The position numbers and the translations under genes were made by a program. This document shows positions 7,873 to 15,586 of a DNA stretch of 64,000 bases, one piece after another; position 1 is the stretch's first letter; each line of letters opens with the position of its first letter. Source of the stretch: Saccharomonospora glauca K62. GTDB lineage: Bacteria; Actinomycetota; Actinomycetes; Mycobacteriales; Pseudonocardiaceae. Where the stretch lies: assembly GCF_000243395.2 (NCBI RefSeq), contig NZ_CM001484.1, positions 788,089 to 852,088 of the forward strand. The letters run 5' to 3'. The notes beneath the pieces were generated by a model, which was given only the letters and a program-made list of their open reading frames with translations, had not been told where the DNA came from and did not search any database.

Positions 7873-8865
7873 TCACGCGGCGACACGGGCTTCGGACACC
7901 ACGTGGGGGCGGGGGCGTCCCGCCGCCCGGCGAAAACCACGCACCAACTCGGCGATGACGAACTCGGCGTGGTGCCGAACCAGCGACGGTGTGGTGCGGA
8001 CCAGTACCACTCCCGCGGCGGTGAGGGCGAGACGGTCGCGTTCGCTCCCGACGTCCACGGGGGCTATGGACCAGGCCAGGCCGACCTCGTCCCACCACGC
8101 GTCCACACTGCCGAGGCGACGGCGGTCGCGGGTGAAGACGGTGGTGTCCCACCGCGGTGGGGGAAGCGGGCAGTGTCGTATCACCTGCCGCGCGGTTCTG
8201 CGCAGGTCGGACTGGTCGGTGCGCGTCAGGGTGCGAAGCTGCGCTCGAACGGCCGCGGACCCACGCTGGTTGCCCGTTTCGAGCTCGTCACGGAGCTCCC
8301 GCAGGTCGCAGAGTCCTTCCTGCACGGGAAGCGTCAACAACCGCCGAATGAGGTCGAGGTCGGTTTCCCGGCGGGCCGCGTCGAGGGCCGCTCGCGCCGG
8401 TGGGGCGTAGGGCACCCCTTCGAGGGTAACGGGAGCGGGCAGTCGTGCGGTGCGTTCGACGGTCACGAACGCGGGCGGGGTGAGGCGGCGATGTGCCGCC
8501 ACGAGCGCCCCGACGGCCGTCGGTGGGGGCAGCCGGACCCCGTAGGCGCGCAGGGCGTCGATGCCCGTGATCACGCTCTCGGGGCCCAGGTAGGCGACGG
8601 CGGCCTGGAGCAACTGGTGTCGGGTCGGCTCGCCGGTGCCGAGCAGGACGACACCGGGAGCGAGCCGTCGCCACGGCCCGCCCGGCCTGCATCGTTTCGT
8701 GATCGTGCTCGGCGGCACGCCGAGGGAGCGGAGCTGCGCCACGGAGAGCACGCGCGCCCGACCGTCCTGCGCGGGAACTGGGGAACGTACGGCCGAGAAC
8801 ACCGAGGCCAGCGTAGGTGTGGAAGTGGAGGTCGCGGATCGTGTCGTACGAGTCGTTGTCGCCAT
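7873..8865 (-). CDS. AbiEi antitoxin-like domain protein (orphan)
   Basis: A 330-residue protein. Its amino-terminal part has a winged-helix-like domain (VLSVAQLRSLGVPPSTITKR, then GPWRRLAPGVVLLGTG), as in AbiEi-type antitoxin families. A middle helical region follows. The carboxy-terminal portion (WDEVGLAWSI...DRDRLALTAAGVVLVRTTP) resembles DUF559/endonuclease-like folds common in actinobacterial paralogues. No AbiEii nucleotidyltransferase toxin gene is adjacent, so a toxin-antitoxin role is not supported here. The ATG at 8865 is chosen over a GTG 13 codons upstream; neither has a strong ribosome binding site. Confidence 0.65.
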   Translation of the reverse strand: MATTTRTTRSATSTSTPTLASVFSAVRSPVPAQDGRARVLSVAQLRSLGVPPSTITKRCRPGGPWRRLAPGVVLLGTGEPTRHQLLQAAVAYLGPESVITGIDALRAYGVRLPPPTAVGALVAAHRRLTPPAFVTVERTARLPAPVTLEGVPYAPPARAALDAARRETDLDLIRRLLTLPVQEGLCDLRELRDELETGNQRGSAAVRAQLRTLTRTDQSDLRRTARQVIRHCPLPPPRWDTTVFTRDRRRLGSVDAWWDEVGLAWSIAPVDVGSERDRLALTAAGVVLVRTTPSLVRHHAEFVIAELVRGFRRAAGRPRPHVVSEARVAA

Positions 8866-9001
8866 GGCCCGAGCCTGCACCGCACTCTCGGGGCATGGCG
8901 CCACTCAGTACGCGATGTGGACAACCACCGTGGACGAACGGTGCCGCTCGGGGCTTCGGACGGGTTTCTGTGGACAACCGCGAGTTCGCGGCGGGGCCTC
9001 G

Positions 9002-10348
9002 TCAGTCGGCGAATCCGGGTTGCCACCGTTCGACGATCGAGCGCACGGGCAATTCGGCGTCCAACTGGCACAGGATGCCGATCGCTCCCGCCGTGACGCG
9101 GTGGATCAGCAACCACTGAGGCGGCAAGTTGAGCGAACGGCCGATGTGGAAGTCCTTGTTCTTCGTGTCGCCCATGCGCATCGCCTGTTTCTGCGCCCAC
9201 TGCCGCGTGAAGTGGAAACTCTCGTCGGTCAACGGGGCGACGAGCGGGAGCAGCCAGGCGTAGACGTCGTCGGCGTCGAGCCCCACCTCCGGTCGCACGA
9301 ACCCCTCGGCCCGCAGCACCTCGAAGAGATCCCGCGACCGCCCTTCGAGGGCCAGCCGCATCATCACGCCGAGAGCGCGCGGCGCGCCGTCCGGCAGGTT
9401 CGCGACGGCCCCGAAGTCGATCACGCAGAGCCGCCCGTCGTCGAGCAGCATGAAATTGCCGGGATGGGGATCGGAGTGCAACAGCCGCGCCCTGGCGGGG
9501 GAGGAGTAGTGGAACTCGGCCAGCAACCGGCCCGCCCTGTTGCGTTGCTCGACCGTGCCGTCCGCGATGACGCGTGAGTACGGGATTCCCGTGACCCACT
9601 CCGACACGATCACCTTCGGAGCACTCGCGACCACCTTGGGGACGAACACGTTCTCGTCGTTGTGGAACGCCTTCGCGAAGCGGCGCTGGTAGTCGGCCTC
9701 ACCTCGGTAGTCGAGTTCCTCGTCCATGCGCTCGGCGAGCTCCGCCAGCAGCGGCTTGACCTCCGTGCCCGGCAGGAGTGCCTGGAAGAGCCTGCTGAAC
9801 CGCTGGAGTTGCCTGAGGTCGCTGCGCAGCGCCTCGTCCGCGCCCGGATACTGAACCTTCACGGCGACTTCCCTGCCGTCGTGCCAGACAGCTCGGTGTA
9901 CCTGGCCGATGCTCGCCGCCGCGGCGGGTTCGTCGTCGAACTCGGCGAACCGTTTGATCCATGACCGGCCGAGCTGTTCGGCGAGCACTCGGTGGGTCTG
10001 GCGGGCCGGCATCGGAGGCGCGGCCGCCTGGAGCCGGGTCAACGCGTCGCGGTACGGGGCGGCGAACTCCTCCGGCACGGCGGCTTCGAACACGCTGAGT
10101 GCCTGACCGAACTTCATGGCACCGCCCTTGAGCGTGCCGAGCACCTCGAAGAGCTGTTCAGCGGCCTTGGCCGAGAGGGTGGCGTTGATCTCCTCGGCGC
10201 TCTGACCGGCGAGACGCCGACCCCAGCCACCGACAGCCCGGCCCGCTATGCCGAGAGGCAGGCTCGCCAGCTTTGCCGTTCTCGCCATCGTCCGGCGAGG
10301 CAGGGGGGCGTCCGCTTGATCGTCGCGGGAGTCGCGGGAGTCCGTCAC
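9002..10348 (-). CDS. ABC1/AarF/UbiB family atypical kinase
   Basis: This 448-residue protein belongs to the ABC1 atypical kinase family. The KxGQ-type motif is present as GGAMKFGQALSVF (about residue 77). The alanine-rich nucleotide loop is AAAASIGQVHRA, with invariant lysine in VAVKVQYPG. The catalytic loop is LLHSDPHPGNFML and the metal-binding motif is CVIDFGAV. Family members affect quinone synthesis or lipid homeostasis, but the substrate of this clade is unknown. The GTG at 10348 fits the family's usual length; the frame is open further upstream without support. Its placement between whiB7 and the ThiF-like gene matches Rv3197 of Mycobacterium tuberculosis. Confidence 0.88.
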   Translation of the reverse strand: MTDSRDSRDDQADAPLPRRTMARTAKLASLPLGIAGRAVGGWGRRLAGQSAEEINATLSAKAAEQLFEVLGTLKGGAMKFGQALSVFEAAVPEEFAAPYRDALTRLQAAAPPMPARQTHRVLAEQLGRSWIKRFAEFDDEPAAAASIGQVHRAVWHDGREVAVKVQYPGADEALRSDLRQLQRFSRLFQALLPGTEVKPLLAELAERMDEELDYRGEADYQRRFAKAFHNDENVFVPKVVASAPKVIVSEWVTGIPYSRVIADGTVEQRNRAGRLLAEFHYSSPARARLLHSDPHPGNFMLLDDGRLCVIDFGAVANLPDGAPRALGVMMRLALEGRSRDLFEVLRAEGFVRPEVGLDADDVYAWLLPLVAPLTDESFHFTRQWAQKQAMRMGDTKNKDFHIGRSLNLPPQWLLIHRVTAGAIGILCQLDAELPVRSIVERWQPGFAD

Positions 10349-10410
10349 GACAGCGATTCTGCCTCCCCGATCACCGCTTCCGCACTGATTTTGATGTGTG
10401 AAAGGGAAAT

Positions 10411-11454
10411 TCAGTGGTGTGCCCGCTGCTGCGGGGCGCCGCAGGGACAGTGGGGGTGCGGGGGCCACTCCCGCTTGGTGACGACGCCCGTGACGCAGTC
10501 GAACTCCAGCGTCGCGTTCCACGTCGGCGGGGGTTCGACGGTGAGTGCGGGCGGCGTGGCTCGCAGCGCTCGCAGAGCCTGGCCCACCGCCAGCGCGGCG
10601 GTGCCGTACACGGTCGTGAGGTCCGCCTCCTGGTACCGCCCGGCGAGCTGCCCCGCGATGCGGGGCCAGCAGGAGTCGCGTCCGGTGCGATGCAGGTCGG
10701 CGCATCTCAGGCAGCTACTTCGACCGGGCACGACCAGCGGGCCGACGATGCCGACGCCGTCCCTGACCCGCGCCACCAGGTGGGGGATGCCCCACGACAT
10801 CAGGTCGGTCACCACCTCCGGGGCGGGCACCACCGCGTCGGTCAGGACGACGAGGTCGGTGGGCGTGACCCCGGGGCGCAACCGCGTGACCCGCACCTCC
10901 GGACCGCGCCGTCTCGCGAGATCGGCGAGCGCGGCCGCGCGAGGCCGGCCCACGTCCTCGTCGCGAAAGCCGGCCCCGACGTCGGTGTCGGACACGACGC
11001 CGTCGGCGGCGAGGCACAGCCTGGCCACACCGGCTCCGGCCAGCAGCGTGGTGACGGCGGCCGCCAGGCGACCACCGCCGTGAACACCGATCGCGTGGGC
11101 GGTGTGACCGACGGCGATGCCCGACGGGCTCAGAGGCGTCCCCGGAGAACCGGCGGAAGGTTCCGCGTCCTCGACAAGGCCGCGTTCGGCCAGTCCGCAC
11201 AGCATGGCTCGGAGGCGGTCAGCGTGCTCGTCCCGCACCAGCGACAGGAGCGTGTCGGTGCTGCGTCGTCCGTCCAAGCCGCGGAGGACGTCCACCAGGA
11301 CGGGCGGGAGATCGGTGGCGATGACGCCGTGGCGCGGGTCGAGACCGATCTGGAGTTCGCCCTCACGGCGCTCCACCACGGGCAGCCCGGCGCGCAGGCG
11401 CGGCCGCCTCGGCAGCGGAACGCGGGAGGCGACCTGCGGCGGTGATCCGGTCAT
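10411..11454 (-). CDS. ThiF/cyclodehydratase-like protein
   Basis: A 347-residue protein resembling the ThiF-like partner of azoline-forming (TOMM) systems. A nucleotide-binding region (AIGVHGGGRLAAAVTTLLAG) is followed by an acidic beta strand and TDLVVLTDAV. Cysteine pairs that would bind zinc occur in SSCLRCADLH and PHCPCG. No YcaO gene or precursor peptide is nearby. The position beside the ABC1 kinase is conserved in mycobacteria, so a housekeeping role is more likely than peptide modification. The ATG at 11454 is chosen since residues upstream are not family-like. Substrate unknown. Confidence 0.65.
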   Translation of the reverse strand: MTGSPPQVASRVPLPRRPRLRAGLPVVERREGELQIGLDPRHGVIATDLPPVLVDVLRGLDGRRSTDTLLSLVRDEHADRLRAMLCGLAERGLVEDAEPSAGSPGTPLSPSGIAVGHTAHAIGVHGGGRLAAAVTTLLAGAGVARLCLAADGVVSDTDVGAGFRDEDVGRPRAAALADLARRRGPEVRVTRLRPGVTPTDLVVLTDAVVPAPEVVTDLMSWGIPHLVARVRDGVGIVGPLVVPGRSSCLRCADLHRTGRDSCWPRIAGQLAGRYQEADLTTVYGTAALAVGQALRALRATPPALTVEPPPTWNATLEFDCVTGVVTKREWPPHPHCPCGAPQQRAHH

Positions 11455-11595
11455 GCGCTCACTGTGGCCGTGATCCGGGAATCCCGCACACCCTGTGACG
11501 GAGTTGTCCACAGGGTGACACGCGTGTGGACAACTCGGGGTGATCCGGCTCCGTGATCGCCGACGATGTCGGTGCTTGGCCTTACCTTTGTTCCC

Positions 11596-12189
11596 GTGGC
11601 CGACGCACGGTTTCCCTCCCTCAGGAATCGGAACAGCACACAGCGGGACGCCGCTGGCAAGAAAGAGAAAGTGGAAGTCCGGAGGAGCCCCCGACGCCGC
11701 CGGACGGTCACCGCGTACCGGGACGGTGACACGCTCGTCGTACTGATCCCTGCCACCATGACGAAGGCGGAGGAGAAACACTGGGTGGCCGAGATGCAGC
11801 GCAAGCTGCAACGCGCGGAGAGCCGCCGCGCCAGCCCGGCGCGCGCCTCCGACGAGGCCCTCCTCCTGCGGTGTACGCAGCTTTCCCGTCGTTACCTGGA
11901 CGGCACGGCGCAACCCGCGAGCGTGCGGTGGGTTCCGCCCATGCGTACGCGGTGGGCCTCGTGCACGCCGGCCGATCGCACCATCCGGGTCAGCGAACGA
12001 CTCAGGGACGTGCCGTCGTGGGTGCTCGACTACGTCCTCGTGCACGAGCTGGCGCACCTACGGGTGGCCGAGCACAATCGCACGTTCTGGAACCTGGTCA
12101 GGCGGTACCCGAAGACCGAGCGCGCCATCGGGTACCTCGAAGGGCTCTCGGCGGCCGAGCGGCTCGCCGGCTCGTCCAGCCCCGACTGA
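11596..12189 (+). CDS. YgjP-like M48-type metallopeptidase domain protein
   Basis: A protein of about 197 residues with a carboxy-terminal YgjP/DUF45 metalloprotease domain. The zinc motif is HELAHL, followed by a third histidine in RVAEHNRTFW, after the conserved MRTRWASCTP segment. The amino-terminal half is basic (RRSPRRRRTVTAYRDGDTLV). The GTG at 11596 is chosen because TACCTT ends 7 bases upstream and no ribosome binding site is present, as in leaderless actinobacterial genes. An ATG 10 codons earlier (11566) is the alternative. It is divergent from the ThiF-like gene. Physiological substrate unknown. Confidence 0.8.
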   Translation: MADARFPSLRNRNSTQRDAAGKKEKVEVRRSPRRRRTVTAYRDGDTLVVLIPATMTKAEEKHWVAEMQRKLQRAESRRASPARASDEALLLRCTQLSRRYLDGTAQPASVRWVPPMRTRWASCTPADRTIRVSERLRDVPSWVLDYVLVHELAHLRVAEHNRTFWNLVRRYPKTERAIGYLEGLSAAERLAGSSSPD

Positions 12190-12232
12190 CCGGGATGCTC
12201 GGAGGCGTCGCCGACGTGAATCCGGCGGCGCC

Positions 12233-13609
12233 TCACTCCTCGTCGTTCTTGTCGCCGTTCTCGTCGCCGTCGTCGGAAGGTTCGGCTTCTCCCCGCTCGG
12301 CCTCATCCCGGCGGGCGCGCTCGGCCCGCTCCAACTCCGCGAGAGGGTCGATGCCGTCGTCGAGGGCGCCGTTGTCGCCGAGCCGCTCGGCGAAACCGAT
12401 CGGATCGTCGAGATCGTCGGCGGTGGGCATGAGATCGGGGTGGCTCCACAGGGTGTCGCGAGCCTGCATTCCGTGACGGTCACCCACGAGCTTCCACAGT
12501 GCGGACGCGGCGCGCATCCGGCGAGGACGTAGTTCGAGCCCCACGAGAGTCGCGAACGTCTGCTCGGCGGGGCCGCCCGTGGCGCGGCGTCGACGCAGGG
12601 TCTCGCGCAGCGCCTCGGCACCGGGAAGTCGTTCCCCGACGGCGTCCGCCACGACGACGTCGACCCAGCCCTCCACGAGCGCGAGCAAGGTCTCCAGCCT
12701 GCCGAGCGCCGCCTGCTGTTCGGGCGTCCTCCGGGGTTCCAGGAGGCCGGAGGACATGACCTCCTCGATGCTGGCCGGGTTGGTGGGATCGACACGCCCG
12801 GCAAGCTGCTCCAGCGCGCTGGTGTCCACCGTGATCCCCGAGGCGAATTCCTCGACCGTTGCCAGCAGGCGCTGCCGCAGCCACGGGACGTGGGCGAAGA
12901 GCCGCTGGTGCGCGGCTTCCCGTGCGGCGAGGAACACGAGCACCTCGCTCTTCGGACGCTCCAGCCCCTCGGTGAACTTGTCGATGTTCTTGGGCAGCAG
13001 GGCCGACGTGGTCTCGGGACCGAGCGGTAACCCGACGTCCGTGGACGTGAGGACCTCGGACGCGAGCCCCGCCAGCGCGTTGCCGAGCTGGGAGCCGAAC
13101 GCCATGCCGCCCATCTGACCGACCATCGACAGCAGCGGACCGGCCGCTCGCTTGGCCTCCTCGGGAAGGGCCTGCATCCACGCGTTCGACATCTGCTTCG
13201 CCACCGGGTCGCACAACCGCTGCCAGGTGGGAAGCGTCTTGTCGATCCAGTCCCGCGCCGTCCACGTCGCGGTGACGGTGGCTCCGGCGGGCAGGATCGT
13301 GGCCTCGTCCAGCCAGAGTTCCGCGAGGTGGGCCGAGTCGCGTACGGCCGCCTCGCCCGTCCGGTCGCCCGCCGCGAAACCCAACTGCCCCTCGGAGCCC
13401 AGGCGTTGCAGGGCGATCTGTTTGGCCAGGTCGTAGTTCACCGGCCCCGAAGAGCTGCCGGCCTGGCTGAGCATCTGTCCGAGCTGGCTGAGCATCTGTC
13501 CCAGCTGCTGGAAGGCGTCGGCGCCCGAGCCGGATTGCCCGCCCGACGATTCGTTGTCGCGGCCTTTGTCGGGATCGGGGAGTCCGAAGCCGAACGGTGG
13601 GTTGCTCAT
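12233..13609 (-). CDS. DUF2342 zinc-dependent metalloprotease-type protein
   Basis: A 458-residue protein. The amino terminus is Gly/Ser/Gln-rich with a repeated QLGQMLSQ. The conserved DUF2342 core includes AKQMSNAWMQALPEEAKRA, GMAFGSQLGNALAGLASEV and the helix FLAAREAAHQRLFAHVPWL, where a zincin-like motif is expected. The carboxy terminus is very acidic (DDGDENGDKNDEE). The family is described as coenzyme F420-related or zincin-like hydrolase, but function is not established. It is the counterpart of Rv3195 by synteny. The ATG at 13609 opposes the PDZ/Lon gene, with 90 bases of shared promoter region between them. Confidence 0.85.
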   Translation of the reverse strand: MSNPPFGFGLPDPDKGRDNESSGGQSGSGADAFQQLGQMLSQLGQMLSQAGSSSGPVNYDLAKQIALQRLGSEGQLGFAAGDRTGEAAVRDSAHLAELWLDEATILPAGATVTATWTARDWIDKTLPTWQRLCDPVAKQMSNAWMQALPEEAKRAAGPLLSMVGQMGGMAFGSQLGNALAGLASEVLTSTDVGLPLGPETTSALLPKNIDKFTEGLERPKSEVLVFLAAREAAHQRLFAHVPWLRQRLLATVEEFASGITVDTSALEQLAGRVDPTNPASIEEVMSSGLLEPRRTPEQQAALGRLETLLALVEGWVDVVVADAVGERLPGAEALRETLRRRRATGGPAEQTFATLVGLELRPRRMRAASALWKLVGDRHGMQARDTLWSHPDLMPTADDLDDPIGFAERLGDNGALDDGIDPLAELERAERARRDEAERGEAEPSDDGDENGDKNDEE

Positions 13610-13699
13610 AACACCACCGTACGCGGCTCGGGGGACGTCCGTAGAACGGACCGTGACGCCCACGGCGAACACGCGCGACACGGTCCGTAGGCTGGTCGC

Positions 13700-14845
13700 G
13701 TGAGTGAGTCCCCGGACAAGGCAGCAGCGACCGAGCAACCCGCCGGGCGTTCCGTCGGCACACTCAGTGACAACGAGGAGGCGCGGTGGCCCTCGGGGAG
13801 GGGCCGCGACGGTCGGCGGTTGAGCAGACGCGGCTGGACGATGGTGGCCAGCGCCGTACTCGTGCTCACGTTCGCGATGTTGGGTGCGTTCGTCCGCGTG
13901 CCCTACGTGGCGCTCGGTCCGGGGCCGACGTACGACACCCTCGGGGAGGTGGACGGCACCGCGGTCGTCGAGGTCAACGGCGAGCGGACCTATCCCACCA
14001 GTGGTGAGCTCCGCATGACCACCGTGGCGCTCAACGACAACATGACGTTGTTCGGCGCGCTCGGCATGTGGCTCAGCGGCCGCTACGCCCTCGCGCCGAG
14101 GGAGGAGTACTTCCGGCCGGGACAGTCGGAGGAGGAGGTGCGCAGGGAGAACCTGCGGCAGTTCCAGGACTCGCAGAGCAACGCCGAGGTGGCGGCGTTG
14201 CGCAAGCTCGGCTATCCGGTGGTGGCCGTGGTCGACCAGATCGTGGAGGACAGCCCCGCCGCGGGCGTTCTCGAACCCGGCGACCGGCTCGTGGCGGTGG
14301 ACGGCAGGAAGGTGTCCGACTCCGACGCGGTGCGCGAGGTCCTCGGCGGCACTCGTCCGGGCCAGACGGTGGCCGTGACGTTCCAGCGGGGTGAGGAGGA
14401 ACGGACGGAGTCGGTGACCCTGGCGCGGCACCCGGAGGGGTCCCACGGTTTCCTCGGCATCCAACCCGCGGACAGCACCGAGACGTCCTTCGACGTGGAG
14501 ATCGCGTTGGAGGACGTCGGCGGACCGTCGGCCGGACTGATGTTCGCGTTGGCGATCGTGGACGAGTTGACTCCGGGCCAGCTGACCGGGGGCAAGCACG
14601 TCGCCGGGACCGGAACCATCGACGCGAAGGGCAACGTCGGCCCCATCGGCGGGATCTCGTTCAAGCTCGTCGCCGCCCACGAAGCCGGTGCCACGGCCTT
14701 CCTCGTGCCCGAGGACAACTGCGGCGAGGCCGTGGCCGCCGCACCGGACGGCCTCCAGCTCCTCCGGGTGGGAACGCTCGACGAGGCGGTCAGCGCGTTG
14801 GAGTCACTGGCGGCCGGGCGTCCGGTGCCGACCTGCGAGGGTTGA
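13700..14845 (+). CDS. Membrane-anchored PDZ and Lon-type (S16) serine protease
   Basis: This 381-residue protein has one amino-terminal membrane segment (about residues 46-65, TMVASAVLVLTFAMLGAF), so the rest is extracytoplasmic. A PDZ domain covers roughly residues 170-250 (VEDSPAAGVLEPGDRLVAVDG). A Lon-type domain follows, with the catalytic serine in GGPSAGLMFAL and the lysine in GGISFKLVAA, so the Ser-Lys dyad is intact. It is the counterpart of Rv3194c and of Bacillus YlbL-type proteases. The GTG has no ribosome binding site; TAGGCT ends 6 bases upstream, fitting leaderless expression. Confidence 0.9.
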   Translation: MSESPDKAAATEQPAGRSVGTLSDNEEARWPSGRGRDGRRLSRRGWTMVASAVLVLTFAMLGAFVRVPYVALGPGPTYDTLGEVDGTAVVEVNGERTYPTSGELRMTTVALNDNMTLFGALGMWLSGRYALAPREEYFRPGQSEEEVRRENLRQFQDSQSNAEVAALRKLGYPVVAVVDQIVEDSPAAGVLEPGDRLVAVDGRKVSDSDAVREVLGGTRPGQTVAVTFQRGEEERTESVTLARHPEGSHGFLGIQPADSTETSFDVEIALEDVGGPSAGLMFALAIVDELTPGQLTGGKHVAGTGTIDAKGNVGPIGGISFKLVAAHEAGATAFLVPEDNCGEAVAAAPDGLQLLRVGTLDEAVSALESLAAGRPVPTCEG

Positions 14846-14853
14846 CGAGGGGT

Positions 14854-15432
14854 TCACGGCTGGAGTGTGGCCCGCAGCGCCTCCACCAGGTTCGGTGCGA
14901 GGTCGGCGCTTTCGACCACCTCGTCGACCGGGTCGGAGTCGTCGCCGGGGGCTATCCCGCGCAGCCGCATGACGCAGGAGGCGGAGCCGTCGCGGAGGAC
15001 GGCGGCCACGAGCCGGGCCTCGGTACGGCGCGGGTGGTTGGCCGCGGCTTGCCGCAGGCGTTCCAGATCCTGCTCGCTGACGTCGCCGTCGGCTTCGTCG
15101 GTCAGGTCGGGCAGCTCCTGCTCGGCGTCCGGGGGAAGCACGATGATCTCCTGGGCCAGGGCGCAGCCGTGGACCGCGTCGGGCCAGGCGATGCGGCCGA
15201 GGGCCTCCGCGAGGTCGCCTTCGGGCAGTGAGTCCTGGGCGACCGGGGTGAACTCGCTGTCCTGATCGAGGTGGGTGGCGAGTTCGGGTTGTTGACGGAG
15301 CAGATCCGTCGTCGGCACCAGTGCGAACAGCTGAGGCTGTTGGTCCCAGCCGCCACTCGCGACGAACTCCTCGACCTCGCGGGCCAACGCGGCTACCCTT
15401 CCGGGTCCTGCCCGGTTCTCGTTCTCCGTCAT
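14854..15432 (-). CDS. PPA1309-family conserved actinobacterial protein
   Basis: This 192-residue acidic protein is of the PPA1309 family, conserved in Actinobacteria beside the PDZ/Lon and UPF0182 genes. Visible features are the amino-terminal LAREVEEFVASGGWDQQPQLFALVPT (region 15-40), LPEGDLAEALGRIAWPDAVHG and a closing CVMRLRG. No catalytic motif or membrane segment is evident and function is unknown. It converges on the protease gene with an 8-base gap and is divergent from the UPF0182 gene. The ATG at 15432 is used. Confidence 0.78.
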   Translation of the reverse strand: MTENENRAGPGRVAALAREVEEFVASGGWDQQPQLFALVPTTDLLRQQPELATHLDQDSEFTPVAQDSLPEGDLAEALGRIAWPDAVHGCALAQEIIVLPPDAEQELPDLTDEADGDVSEQDLERLRQAAANHPRRTEARLVAAVLRDGSASCVMRLRGIAPGDDSDPVDEVVESADLAPNLVEALRATLQP

Positions 15433-15586
15433 GACGCCATCCTGACAGGCGGCGGGCCCGACCTGCGCGGCGCCCGATTTGGGGGGCTTCGGGAACTCGG
15501 GTAGCCATCCGTACAGTTAGGTAACCAGGGACGCTTTGTAGGTCGGCGCCCTGACAACGACAGCCTTGACCACGGGAGTGTGCGTA

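Noticed and set aside
7873-8865. Type IV toxin-antitoxin system
   Set aside because: Only the AbiEi-like protein is present; the neighbours (methyltransferase and ABC1 kinase) are not AbiEii toxins.
10411-11454. Thiazole/oxazole-modified peptide cluster
   Set aside because: No YcaO, dehydrogenase or precursor peptide gene lies nearby; the location is a conserved housekeeping block.
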